From Hibiscus mutabilis (Eukaryota > Streptophyta > Magnoliopsida > Malvales > Malvaceae): a DNA stretch of 64,000 nt. The first letter of the stretch is position 1, and every line of letters begins with the position of its first letter. Where the stretch lies: the NCBI GenBank assembly GCA_019671005.1, contig CM033745.1, positions 38,609,834-38,673,833 on the forward strand. Reading direction: 5' to 3'. Below the pieces are notes generated by a model that had not been told where the DNA came from, made no database searches, and was given only the letters and a program-made list of their open reading frames with translations. Shown here in pieces: positions 10,873-23,876 of the stretch. Both the position numbers and the translations under genes were made by a program.

Positions 10873-11980
10873 CTATAACGCCCCGATTTTCTGCCTAGAA
10901 GTTAGCTGAGTTATTCTAGATGGCTCATTGAGTTGGTTTCGACAATTTAGACTAGTTTCGAGATTAATTTGGTATAAATATTTTTTGAGTAAAATTAAAT
11001 ATGGGAAAATGTTTTAAAATCCTTATTTACTATATAAGTGATTTTAGTGGAATCAATTTTGGAAAGTATATTTTGGAAGGTTGACATTTTGGGACTAGTG
11101 ACCAAAATGTAAAATACGTAAAACTATTTTTAGTGACAAAATTGTAAGAGATCAGGGCTTAGAATCTTTAGGGAGCTTTGACCAAGAGTCTAACTAAGAC
11201 TTTTCCTTTTATTGACTGGTTTTAATAAATAAATAATTGGAGGGAAATAATTAACCAATTTGTTTTCTCAAAATACATTTCACGTAACTACGTTCTTTTC
11301 TCATTTACTTTCTCTCAAATTCTCTCCAGCCAAACAACCATTTTCTCTTCAAATATTTAAGGTAAATATTTGATTTGATTTGTCTTTTTGATCCTAAATG
11401 ATTCTTTAATGTTTTCTTGTTTTCTCATGTAAATCTTTGCAATTGAATGAAAAGTCAGCATTAGAGGTAAGGTTTCGTTCGTCTCCTCTAATGATATGTT
11501 CTTTATTGAATTCCCAAGTTCTTGGTCTCTTATGATGGTTTTCGAATGGGTTTTGGTAATATATTTATGAAAAATTGGTTTAATTGAGGTTTACTTGCCT
11601 AAATCAATGGATCTTTGCTTTTGATTGGTTTTGCTGGGTTTATAATGAGATAAAATGATGAATATGATGATTTGAGATGTTGATTTAAGTGATTTTGATA
11701 ATAGAATCTCGGAACTAGGTAAATTGTTTGGGTTGGTTGTTGATATCTTTGGGTTTGTGGCTTGTTTATGGGGATAATTGATTGCTGATGATTCTTTAAT
11801 GTTAAGGAGATGTTTTTGGATGTAAATTGATGTTGTTTATGTGTAAAACTCGCTGGGTAATAGCTAGAGATTTATTAGAAAGGTTTCGCCGATGTTTTTC
11901 GGTTGTTTTTGTTAGGCGAAAGCTTGGTTGTTGAGGGAAGAAAGTGTTATTGTGTATTGCTAGGGATTTTGATACAGGGG

Positions 11981-14160
11981 AACACATTAATCCTCTATTT
12001 TGCTTTGGTTAGAAGCAGAGGATGATGATCCGATAGCTTCAGAAGGTGTTGCGGAAGATCTGGAAGCTTGATTTCGCCTCGATAAGCCAAGCGAGGTGTA
12101 GTTGGTGAGTGTAAACATGGTTTTCGGCTTTCTAAAGGTTTGAAAGTGATTATGGGAGCTTAGGTTTAGCTTGAAACGTTGATCTAAGCTCAGAAGTAAG
12201 TATGAAATGTTTCGCTCTCGGTTCTCGTCTTTTCCCGTGGTTTTAATTGTTCATGTCATATTTTGAAGTTGGATTTGTTACTTACTGTTATGCATGTTTT
12301 TATGAATTGAGAAATGACTCATGTTATCCCATGAGATTGATTTCTGGTTTCTAAGAGGTTGCATCTTGATGAGAAAATGCTATTCATTGATTTATGATTT
12401 AAAATGAGATATGCTATGGTTTATGTTGATGCATTGGAAAACAGTAGGTTAACATAGTTTTAAAGTATATATTGGCAAGTGATGATGCTTATTATAATTG
12501 GATATAATTGGTCAACCAATATGATGAGAGTGCACTATAAAAATGTAGCAAAATTCGCATGTGCGTGTGCCCTTCGGCTCCACATTAGCGTAGCAACTAT
12601 TTGGTTGAGGGTAATCGAAGTGTATTGTGGTGAGAGCAACAAGCACCATGAGATCTAAGTTATGGTGAGTGCAGCAAGCACCATGAGATCTGCCTTATGG
12701 AGAGAGCAGCAAGCTCCATAAGTATTGATGGAGAGAGCAACAAGCTCCATCAACGAGTATCTGTATATCCGATATGTTTATTATGGAGTGTACAGCAAGC
12801 TCCATGTGTATAAGGATGGCGAAGCAACCATCCGGCTCACTTGAATGCCAATATATGAGATTACATGTATCATGGCTTTGAAATGAAATTGTCTATGATA
12901 TTTATACATGAGACTATATCTTGAGATATGTGTTGAATGCCTAAGCAAGTGAAGCTTACATTGAGATTTGCTTTGGTTTAAAGCATGAAATTTCATGATA
13001 CATGTGTAAGATTTTAATGGTTTTGCTTTAATGGGTTTTAAAGCATGAGATTTGTTAAGAGAATGATGGGGAAATGGTTTGATGATGCATGAGAACGCAT
13101 TAATCCTCCATTTTGCTTTGGTTAGAAGCAAGGGATAATGATCCGATAGCTTCGGAAGGTGTTGCAGAAGATTCGAAAGCTTGATTTTGCCTCGGCAAGC
13201 CAATCGAGGTGTAGTTGGTGAGTGGAAACATGGTTTTCAGCTTTCTAAAGGTTTGAAAGTGATTATGGGAGTTTAGATTTAGCTTGAAACGCTGATCTAA
13301 GCTCGGAAGTAAGTATGAAATGTTTCGCTCTCAGTTCTCATTTTTTCCCGTAGTTTAATTGTTCATGTCATGTTTTGAAGTTGGATTTGTTACCTATTGT
13401 TATGCATGTTTTTATGAATTGAGAAATGATTCATCTTATCCCATGAGATTGATTTATGGTTTTCAAGTGGTTGCATCTTGATGAGAAAATGCTATGCATT
13501 GATTTATGATTTAAAATGGGAAATGCTATGGTTATGTTGATGCATTGGAAAACAATACGTTAACATGGTTTTAAAGTATATATTGGCAAGTGATGATGCT
13601 TATTATAATCGGATATAATTGGTCGACCAATAAGATGGGAGTGCACTATAAAAATGTAGCAAAATTCGCATGTGCATGTGCACTTCGGCTCCACATTAGC
13701 ATAGTAACTATTGTGTTGAGGATAACCGAAGTTTATTGTGGTGAGAGCAGGAAGCACCACGGGATCCGCCTTATGGTGAAAGCAACAAGCTCCATAAGTA
13801 TTGATGGAGAGAACAATAAGCTCCATCAACGAGTATCCATATATCCGATGTGTTTATTATGGAGAGTGCAACAAGCTCCATGTGTATAGGGATGGCAAAG
13901 CAACCATTCGGGTCACTTGAATGCCAATATATGAGATTACATGTATCATGGTTTTGAAATGAAATTGTATATGAGATTTATATATGAGACTATATCTTGA
14001 GATATGTTTTGAATGCCTAAGCATGCGAAGCTTACATTGAGATTTGCTTTGGTTTAAAGCATGAAATTTCATGATACATGTGTAAAGAGTTTAATAGTTT
14101 TGCTTTAATGGGTTTTAAAGCATGATATTTATTAAGAGCATGATGGGGAAATGGTTTGAT
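11981..14160 (+). repeat. 1.1-kb tandem duplication inside the solo LTR
   Basis: Unit 1 (about 11981-13083) and unit 2 (about 13094-14160) align with an offset of 1113 bases at the left end and 1077 at the right end. Unit 2 has lost about 36 bases net, in the GAGAGCA/CAAGCACCATGAG part. Marker words: CCGATAGCTTC at 12031 and 13144, and GTGCACTATAAAAATG in both. Reading frames through it are shadows and show no known protein. Confidence 0.8.
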
Positions 14161-14805
14161 AAGAAAATGGTTTTCAATAGTGCATTGTTATGGTTTTGTT
14201 TTGAGCATCCCTTACTAAGCATATAGCTTACACTCTCTTTTCTTAACAATACAGAAAAGTAGTTTGTTCGGGCTGCAAGGAAGCAAGAGAAGTGGTTCAT
14301 TTGATGCTCTAAGGTCAAGTATGATTTTAACATTTCAATAGTAATGGGATTGGCAATTGGTAGATACCTTGATGTTTTAGGAGTGTATGTTTGATGAACT
14401 CCCTAGTTTGGCAAGTTTGTTTTGCCTTATTGAGATTGTAAATGGACTATTATGTTTGGTTTGAGCTTTGTTATGGTTTTTGGTCTTTGTTTTGGCTTTG
14501 CCTTAGGGTGCATGCCTATTGATTTCCCTTTTTGAGCATGTGATCATGGTATGATGATGTTTCTATTGTTTTTGGCTAAGGTTCGATTCCTAAATATGTT
14601 ATGTGTGTTTTGGAAACATGCCTAGGAAGTTATGTTTGCATTTAGAAGTGTTTAAATAGCAAATCGAGTCAATTCCGACCCAGGCGTATCGATACTCAGG
14701 CCACCGTATCGATACAGTAAAGCCATTTCAGGCCTACCGTACCGATACGCCTTGTACCGTATTAATACGGATTGAAAGCAATTTAGTTGTATCGTATCAA
14801 TACAC

Positions 14806-14810
14806 GAGAC
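14806..14810. repeat. TSD GAGAC, left copy (inner Ogre-like element)
   Basis: GAGAC before TGTAATTACC. The partner GAGAC is at 23877-23881, after GCTACA. Confidence 0.85.
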
Positions 14811-16791
14811 TGTAATTACCCGTTTTTGCCCGGGTTATCCAAACCAGTACCCATTACCCAAATCAAACCCGCCTCGGATCTGACCCGATAACAAAAAACC
14901 CTAAAATTCTAAAATAACCTAACCCTAGCCGCCGTCAGTGCCACCACCTCTCCCGTCGTCGCCCTTGCGCAGCCGTCGCTCGCCTCCCGACCGCCGTCTT
15001 CATCACCGACAATTAAAAGCCGAAACTCCAGATAACCTCAAATTAGTTCAGACCCTAAGTCAAACCAAACCCTAAAAATAAAATAACCTACCCGACATCC
15101 CCATGTCCCAATCCATACTTTCAACCATTCCAATCTGCCATATATCCCACAAAATCCGGTGCAAATCTCTCCAAAAAATTTAGATCTGCAGATAATTAAA
15201 ATAGGGGGAGAGTTGTTAGTTTTATTTTGGGATAAAACCCCCACGAATCAGATTTGAAAAAGGGGTGGATATTCAAAAAAACATAGAGAACTTAAGGGAT
15301 TTTTCAGAGAGAAAAATAGAGAGTTTTAGGGGATTTGATTCAAAGAAAATCGAAAAAGGGGGCTTTCGGATTCCGAAATCAAAGAAAAAAATTGTAAGGA
15401 GATTTGAATGAATCAATAATTTTTTTGAACTTTGTTCTAGTTTGAAATCAAAAATTTTCTTTTGTTTTTGTTTATTCGAATCAAATTTCTTTAAAAAATA
15501 GGGACGAAGGATATTTCGAATCATACATGTGAGTTGGTGGAGGCCGCCGAGCAAGAGTGTCTTCGAACACCGAGGAGAGGCCGCCGATGACCGGCCTTGG
15601 TGGCGAGCCGCCGTCGCTTCGGATGAGAGTGGCGCCGCCGCTGTGAGTTGAGAGAAAGAAAAGTTTGGAATAAATTTTTTAGGGTTTCTTTTATTTTGTT
15701 CGAAATGAAAAATAACCCTTTAATATTGTTTTCAAACCGGCCATGAAACGATGCCTTATTAGCGTGCCCGACCCACGGTGACCCGTTAACCCGGGGAGGA
15801 TCCGCATTTTTGGTTAAGGGGCAAATTACGTGCCTAGTCCCTCCCTTTCTTCCCCGTTTTCATTTCTTCCCATGGAATAATCTCGCATATGGTCCCCGTA
15901 TTTGTTATGCGTTTTTAATATCGCCCATTTGTGCTTTATTTGTGTCTTTTATTTTGCATTTTGTTCAATTTTAGTCACTGCTCTACTTGGTATTTAACTT
16001 TTAGCACTTTTATCTTATGTCATTTATATTTCTGCCCATGCATTTTATATTTTGATCATTTTAGTCTTGTAATATATATGTTTCTCATGCCATGTAATTT
16101 AGTGTTTATGCATTTTAGTCCTTAAGTTGTTATTTCCATGTTGTTTTATGCATGTTAGTATAAATCCTTGGCTATTGCTATCATTGTTATTATTATCATA
16201 TTTTATGTGTTAGATTAATATTTATGTTTGTATGTTTTAGAGTAGCATTTTATTTATGTTGGGTTTGTTTTTTTTATGCGTTAGATTAATATTTTATTAT
16301 ATTAGTATTCATCTATATTTTTATTGCATTGTATGTTTGCCATGTGTTTTAAGTTTGCATAACAGATATATATTTTGCCAATGCGGTGCCCTTTTATTCA
16401 AGCGTAAACGCGGCCAGTATCAGACGTAGTGATATTGGTTGGGCGTTTACTCTCGGATAACGAGCCCTTTAAAATTTACTCGCACATATAACCAAATTTT
16501 AATTTAATCGTCACTTTAATCCGAAAAGTCTAATATTAATAAAGCGGTAATTATTAAAGTACCAATTTTGGGCGGCGTGAGGGTGCTAATCCTTCCCCGT
16601 CTGTAATCGACTCCCGAACCCATCAACTTTAAATCTCTGGTTTTTACGGTGTCCGGTCCACCTTGAGTGGCCGGTGGCGACTCCATTTTTAAATAAAACA
16701 CGGGTTTTATAAAATTCCACGCCGAAGAAATTATTTTCAAAAGTAAAACAATAGATAAAACTCGTTTTTAGTGTAAAAGGACATCGCTACA
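14811..16791 (+). repeat. 5' LTR of inner element
   Basis: Starts TGTAATTACCCG and ends CATCGCTACA. It contains GC-rich stretches (about 14925-15010 and 15540-15650), which stand out from the AT-rich surroundings and are also present in the 3' LTR. Confidence 0.9.
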
Positions 16792-16793
16792 GA

Positions 16794-16811
16794 TGGCGAC
16801 TCCGCTGGGGA
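16794..16811 (+). other. Primer-binding site of inner element
   Basis: TGGCGACTCCGCTGGGGA, two bases after the 5' LTR. This is the typical Ogre/Tat primer-binding sequence. Confidence 0.8.
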
Positions 16812-17541
16812 TATTTTTGTTTTTTCAAATAAATAAGAGAGTCGAGCTTTTTCAAATAATTACCACTTTATTAATATCAGAAATTCCGAATTAAAGTGAC
16901 TATTAAACTAGTATTCAGTTATAATTGCGCATTTATTTTAACGCATTTAAAATATGGCATATAAACCCATTTTTTTAAGTGGGGGAAAACGCTAATGCTT
17001 TCGTGGAGATATCGTTATCTCGTGTAGGCCTAGCAAGTACCTTCGGGGCTCGAGTACCTTATGCTTTCGTAAGGATATCGTTCCTTCGTGCAGGCATAAG
17101 CGAATGGGTCCCCCTGAATTGAACTCGGTTGAAAGGAGCCTATAATGGGTGATGACCGGGGGCCTTGCTACTCTTAGTAGAGGACAACAAGGACAATTCG
17201 GGTACCTCTTAGCACCAAAAATGCATATAGTAAGCCGTAGGAGCCAACCTTTTAGAGCCATGTCGGTACTCTGCCCGTTAGTGGTCACCCTAGTTAGGCT
17301 CTGGTGCCTTATTTCCTGTTCATGAATAGTTTTAATTGCTTTATTTTGTTTACCATATGTTTTATTTAAATAATTTTATTTGGTACTAATTCGTTTCATT
17401 TTATTCTTATCGCATTGATTTCACCTGCATCATTGCACAACATCATCACAATCTTGATTTTGCATTGCATCAATTTAGGACACATTTTGCATGCATATAC
17501 ATTCATTTTCAAAATAAGAAAACTGACTCTAGGGGTGCCCT

Positions 17542-19182
17542 ATGACAGTGATACTGGATAAAGTAGAAGATCAGTCAGCTCAGCATCCATACGGAACCCG
17601 GTACAAAACAAAGATGACGAATGATGAAAGATTGAAAAAAATTGAGCAAGATCAGAAAGAATTGCAAGCGAACATGGCCAAGCAGGTTGAGGAACAATTG
17701 GCGAGAGTCCAATAGGATATAAGGGAATAACTTGCAAAATCACAACAAGACATGCTGTGCCAAATGGCACAAATGCTGGGATTAAAGCTTCCCGAGCATG
17801 AAGAGGCCTCTGTTGTAAAATCCCACTGCAAATCCTAGACCCACTGCTGGGGACGAGGATCTTATGTATCCTCCGGGGTTCACGCCTGTTCAAACCAGGA
17901 TACAACCAGAAACTCAACCCCAGGTGATCATTTCTCGGGGAAAGTCTCATCTACATCAGGCCGGTACTTCGATCCCTATAAATCAGCCATCTGCATCGGA
18001 AGTTAAACCCAGGGGCAATCAAGCTGAAAATTTTATCTCAGAAATGGATCATCTGTTTGAGACCGAGGGCCCGAAGGTAGAAGCTTCAAAGGAAATCGAA
18101 GATCGATCTAAAAGACTCGAAGAGAAGTTAGAGGCTATGGGAATAGAGGATACCTTTAGTGGATTCGATGCCAGTGAACTCAGTCTTATCCCGGATTTAG
18201 TTTTACCTCATTCATTCAAGGTCCCAGAGTTCGAGAAGTATGACGGGACAAGCTATCCCCGCGCTCATCTTACTATGTTCTGTCGGAGGATGACAAGATA
18301 CGGCCGAGACGATAAGCTGTTAATTCACTGCTTTCAAGACAGTCTATCGGGATCTGCTGCCAGATGGTATAATCAGTTGAGCCGCCATCAGATTAAGTCA
18401 TGGAGAGACTTGGCCAAAGCTTTTCTGGAGCAGTACCGAAACGTCAATGATATGATGCCAGACCGGTGGACGTTGCAACAAATGAAACAAAAGCATAATG
18501 AAAGCTTCAGGCAATACGCTCAGCACTGGAGGGATATAGCAGTTCAGGTCCAACCCCCGCTTAGTGAGAGGGAGACGGTGGTTACATATGTACAAACTTT
18601 GGAGGGTCCGATCTTGGGTCGCTTGATAGGCAACGCGACTACCAATTTTGCCGACCTCGTGCTATCCGGGGAGCTCATTGAGAATGCCGTCAAGACTGGA
18701 AAAATTGATGACGAAGGTAGTTCATCCCAGAAAAAGCCCTACCATGCAAAGAAAGATCATGAGGTAAACTCTACGGAGTTTATAATGCCAGTTATTCTAA
18801 GCCTATCATAGTTGTGCAACCTAAGGCCATGCCAAGTGCTCACGGTTCCTCAAGCCAAGGCTCTGGTCAGAGGAAGAACACTAAAAACGTAGAATTTGCT
18901 TCACTACCAGTTTATTATAGAGAATTGTACAAGCAGCTGTACGATGTCCACATGGTGGCACCCTTTTACCGAGATCCAATACAACCTCCCTTCCCGAAAT
19001 GGTATGATCCCAATGCAAAATGCGATTATCACGCGGGACAGGTTGGCCACACCATTGAAAACTGCTTCGGCTTCAAAAAGTTGGTGGAAAAATTCATTAA
19101 GCTTGGGGTGATAAGCTTTGATAACTCAACAAGAACGACTACAAGCAAAGACCCTTTACCGAAGCATGAAGATGCCAATTGA
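17542..19182 (+). pseudogene. Inner element gag polyprotein (broken)
   Basis: ATG at 17542 opens a charged, coiled-coil-like N-terminus (LKKIEQDQKELQANMAKQ) with in-frame stops near 17713 and 17728. After a frameshift near 17830 the main frame (17864-18811) has the retrotransposon gag domain: VPEFEKYDGTSYPRAHLTMF, ARWYNQLSRHQIKSWRDLAK and FRQYAQHWRDIAVQVQPP. A second frameshift near 18775 leads into 18814-19182 with the zinc knuckle CDYHAGQVGHTIENC and a stop at 19180. Intact gag forms the virus-like particle and packages element RNA in the cytoplasm. The domain order and knuckle match Ogre/Tat gag. The two frameshifts and early stops make this copy inactive. Confidence 0.88.
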
Positions 19183-20039
19183 GGGTGTGTTGAAGGTTTT
19201 TTGAACTAGACCATGTTTTAATCCAGCTCAAGTATTGCACTGTCTTGGCCATAGTAGGTCCCCTTGTAGTTTTTATTACTTTCAGAGTAATACTTTTTGT
19301 AAACCAACCTCACCGACTTAAGTTCGATGGTGGTGAGAGTATTTTGTAAGGGATCAAAACTACAAGTAGAAATACAAACATCTTTTGTTCGTATCTAAGT
19401 CTTGAATATCCAAAATACATCACCCTAAAGTTTCAAATTTGCTACAAGAACAGTGTCAGATGATGTCATGTAATGAACAAAATTTTGGGGCATCCACTCA
19501 GATAAGAGCTGATCGAACCCGAGACAAGGTTGGGGCACATACAAAAAACCAAGATCCTGACGGGACCAGTGAGGAGTCAGGGGAATCCCTTTGAGGATCG
19601 AAAAAATCATTTCACATTCATGCATGTAGTTGCATTCTTGCATTAAACCATTTTTGCAAATGTCATACATTTAGATTAAGTGCATACACCAAAGTCACCA
19701 TGCATTTAGGGTAGACACATGCATTTAAACATAAAATTAGATACATTCATGCAATCTTTCTTGTACATAACAGGTCTAGGAAAAAGACCGAGTACCCTCA
19801 ACATGGGGGCAATGACAAGAAGGCCAACCCTAGTCTTGAAGGAGGCCAAACACGAAGAAGATGCTAAAGCACCCTAAATAAAAGGTATTAGCGACAAAAT
19901 CTTTGACAATTACTAACCAATGTTTTTTTCCTTTGTAGGATTTGATTCCTCTGACGATGGTGTGACGGATGCCAACAAAAATTCTTTCTAGATCATACAC
20001 CCTGTCGATATAAAAGTTGGGCAAATTTTTCAAAAAAAT

Positions 20040-20873
20040 TATCTCGCTGTCAGTGGCACAGTCACCCAACATCTTGCAAATCATGCCTCCATCAGTGGTG
20101 GTATGCCAACTTAATGAAGATCTTGCCTCCGTCGGTGGTGTTGCAGATCAAATTTTCCATCCAGATCCTATCTCTCTGCCGGTGGTGTATTGGATCCCAT
20201 ATTCTGCTGACCTAGTCTCCCCGGCAGTGGTGTAGCAGATCAAATCCTATCCAGGTCTTGCCTCTTCGACTGTGTTGCAGCTAGACCTAAATATTTCTCA
20301 GAGTTTACCTTTTTATTATAATTGTAGCTAAAAAATCAATCCAAAAAGAAAAGAAAAGAAAAGAAAAAAAGAAAAAAAAGGAAAAAACAAAAAAGGAAAA
20401 AAGAAGAAAAATCAAAAAGAAAAAGAAGAAAAAAGAAAAATTGAAAAAAGAAGAAGAAAAGAAATGAAAAAAAGCAAAAATGAAGGAAAAATCAAAAAAT
20501 GAAGAAAAAGAAGAAGAAAACTATTTGATCCTGCCTCTTCGTCAGTGTCATAGCTGGATCAAATCTTTAGACCTTGCCTCTTCGTCTGTGTTGTATCTTG
20601 GTCGAAAAACACTCCGATCCTGCCTCTTCGTCGGTGTTGTAGCTTGGTCAAATTTAACTGCTGGTTCTGCCTCCTCATCGGTGTTGTAGCTGAACCAAAT
20701 TCACTAACTTCTGGTCTTGCCTCTTCGTCGGTGTTGTAGCTAGACCAAATTCACTAACCCTTGATCCTACCTCTTCGTCGTTGTTGTAGCTTGGTCAAAA
20801 TTTACTAACTTTCTAGTTGTATCAATGTTGTATCAAAAAAAGAGGGAAAAAGAAAAAAGAAAAAGAAAAAATC

Positions 20874-20908
<35 letters not shown>

Positions 20909-21640
20909 GAAAGAAAAAAGAGAAAAAGAAAATAAGGAAAAATCAAAAAATAAAAAAATAAAAAAATGAAAAAATGAGCTTTCAACCAAATTCTGATCAT
21001 GCCTCTTCGTCAGAGTCGTATCTTGATCACAAAAAGAAAAACTATCCGATTATGCCTCTTCGTCAGAGTTGTAGCTGGATCAAATCCCCGGACCTTGCCT
21101 CTTCGTCGGTGTTGTAGCTTGGTCAAATCTAACTTTCAGTTCTGCCTCTTTGTTGGTGTTGTAGCTGAACCTAATTCACTAACTTTCGGTCTTGCCTCTT
21201 CGTCGGTGTTGTAGCTAGACCAAATTCACTAACTCTTGATCCTGCCTCTTCGTCGGTGTTGTAGCTGGATCAACATTACTAACTTTAGACCATGCCTCTT
21301 CGTCGGGATTGTAGCTTGGTCAAAAGTCACTAACTTTCAAGTTTTATCAATGTTGTAAGAAAAAATAAAAAAAAAAGAAAAAATGATGAAAAAGAAACAA
21401 AAAAGCAAGCAAAAAAAAGAAAAAAAAACAAAAACAAAAAGAGAAAAGAAAGGAAAAGTTGTCAGTTTTCTGATCCTGCCTCTTTGTCAGAGTTGTAGCT
21501 GGATCAGACATCAGAACTTTCATCCATCGGTCTTACCTCCTCGTCAGTGTTGCAGCTGGATCGAATTTTGTAGACCCTGCCTCTTCGTAGGTGTTGCAGT
21601 TGGGTCGAACTCTCTTTAGGTATTAGCTTATTATCAATAA
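20040..21640 (+). repeat. Tandem array with A-rich spacers, 3' internal region of inner element
   Basis: Repeats of GCCTCTTCGTCGGTGTTGTA, usually followed by GCT(G/T)G(A/G)(A/T)C(A)AA and sometimes TTCACTAAC, at spacings of about 40-60 bases. More diverged copies begin near 20050. Three A/G-rich blocks of roughly 100-190 bases (about 20336-20519, 20829-20967, 21358-21460) break the array. The open frames here are repeat translations and not proteins. Confidence 0.8.
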
Positions 21641-21857
21641 TGTAGCAAGTTGGACTCATTTTGCTTCCCCAACAGATCACCTCCCGTTTTGAAGATTTTG
21701 CTTCCTCCAAGAGTGACAAAGAGGGGCAAAACGGGCATCACAGAGAAAGAAGACCTACCAAAAAATGAAAACATACATCAAGAGAAGAAGCTCAGCCGAA
21801 CCGGGCAAAACGGGTCATTTTTAGTCTTTGTTCTATTGCTGTTACACAACAATGAGC

Positions 21858-21870
21858 AAAGAGGGGCAAC
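21858..21870 (+). other. Polypurine tract of inner element
   Basis: AAAGAGGGGCAAC ends directly at the 3' LTR. The longer word TGAGCAAAGAG is shared with the tract of the outer element (29703), supporting a common lineage. Confidence 0.7.
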
Positions 21871-23876
21871 TGTAATTACCTATTTTTTCCCGGGTTATCC
21901 AAACCAGTACCCATTACCCAAATCAAACCCGACTCGGATCTGACCCGATAACAAAAAACCCTAAAATTCTAAAATAACCTAACCCTAGCCGCCGTCAGTG
22001 CCACCACCTCTCCCGCCGTCGCCCTTGCCGTAGTCGCCACCGCCGCTCTCCTCCCGACCACCGTCTTCATCACCGGCAATCAAAAGTCGAAACTCTAGAT
22101 AACCCCAAATTAGTTTAGACCCTAAGTCAAACCAAACCCTTAAAATAAAATAACCTACCCGACATCCCCATGTCCCAACCCATACTTTCAACCATTCCAA
22201 TCTGCTATATATCCCACAAAATCCAGCGCAAATCTCTCCAAAAAATTTAGATATGCAGATAATTAAAATAGGGAGAGAGTTGTTAGTTTTATTATAAAAC
22301 CCCCACGAATCAGATTTGAAAAAGGGGCGGATATTCAAAAAAATAGAGAGAACATAAGGGGATTTTTTAGAGAAAAAAATAGAGAGTTTTAGGGGATTTG
22401 ATTCAAAGAAAATCGAAAAAGGGGGCTTTCGGATTTTGAAATCAAAGAAAAAAATTGTAAGGAGATTTGAATGAATCAATAAATTTTTTGAACTTTGTTC
22501 TAGTTTGAAATCAAATTTTTTCTTTTGTTTTTGTTTATTCGAATCAAATTTCTTTAAAAAATAGGGACGAAGGACATTTCAAATCATACATGTGAGTTGG
22601 TGGAGGCCGCCGAGCAAGAGTGTCTTCGAACACCGAGGAGAGGCCACCGATTACCGGCCTTGGTGGCGAGCCGCCGTCGCTTCGGATGAGTGCGGCGCCG
22701 CCGCTGTGAGTTGAGAGAAAGAGGGTTGAGAGAAAGAAAAGTTTGGAATAAATTTTTTAGGGTTTCTTTTATTTTGTTCGAAATGAAAAATTACCTTTTA
22801 ATATTGTTTTCAAACCGGCCATGAAACGACGCCGTATTAGCGTGCCCGACCCATGGTGACCCGTTAACCCGGGGAGGATCCGCATTTTTTGTTAAGGGGC
22901 AAATTACGTGCCTAGTCCCTCCCTTTCTTCCCCGTTTTCATTTCTGCCCATGAAATAATCCTGCATATAGTCCCCGTATTTGTTATGCGTTTTTAATATC
23001 GCCCATTTGTGCTTTATTTGTGTCTTATATTTTGCATTTTGTTCAATTTTAGTCACTGCTCTACTTGGTACTTAACTTTTAGCAATTTTATCTTATGTCA
23101 TTTATATTTCTGCCCATGCATTTTATATTTTGATCATTTCAATCTTGAAATATATATGTTTCTCATGCCATGTAATTTAGTGTTTGTGCATTTTAGTCCT
23201 TAAGTTGTTATTTCCATGTTGTTTTATGCATGTTAGTATAAATCCTTGGCTATTGCTATCATTATTATCATTGCTATTATTATCATATTTTATGTGTTAG
23301 ATTAATATTTATGTTTGTATGTTTTAGAGTAGCATTTTATTTATGTTGGGTTTGTTTTTTTATGCGTTAGATTAGTATTTTATTATATTAGTATTCATCT
23401 ATATTTTTATTGCATTGTATGTTTGCCATGTGTTTTAAGTTTGCATAACATATATATATTTTGTCATTGCGGTGCCCTTTTATTCGAGCGTAAACGGGGC
23501 CAGTATCAGGCGTAGTGATAGTGGTTGGGCGTTTACTCTCGGATAATGAGGCCTTTAAAATTTACTCGCACATATAACCAAATTTTAATTTAATCGTCAC
23601 TTTAATCCGGAAAGTCTAATATTAATAAAGCGATAATTATTAAAGTACCAATTTTGGGCGGCGTGGGGGTGCTAATCCTTCCCCATCCGTAACCGACTCC
23701 CGAACCCATCAACTTTAAATCTCTGGTTTTTACGGTGTCCGGCCCACCTTGAGTGGCCGGTGGCGACTCTATTTTTAAATAAAACACGGGTTTTATAAAA
23801 TTCCACGCGAAAGACATTATTTTCAAAAGTAAAACAATAGAAAAACTCGTTTTTAGCGTAAAAGGACATCGCTACA
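21871..23876 (+). repeat. 3' LTR of inner element
   Basis: Collinear with 14811-16791. Starts TGTAATTACC and ends CATCGCTACA, followed by TSD GAGAC at 23877-23881. Confidence 0.9.

Larger units (their letters stand above)
14811..23876 (+). mobile_element. Inner gag-only LTR retrotransposon (Ogre/Tat-like), structurally complete
   Basis: A 9066-base element with LTRs at 14811-16791 and 21871-23876, PBS at 16794, gag at 17542-19182, PPT before 21871, and TSD GAGAC on both sides. It lacks all pol domains. It is inserted within the palindrome-rich part of the solo LTR. Its LTRs agree closely over every stretch I compared, much better than those of the outer element, which fits its deeper and so later position. 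The leader 16812-17541 and the stretch 19183-20040 contain no recognisable gene. Confidence 0.9.

Noticed and set aside
12781..14072. Minus-strand frames of 71-140 codons in the solo LTR
   Set aside because: They recur in both duplicated units, have no known motif, and lie in an LTR.
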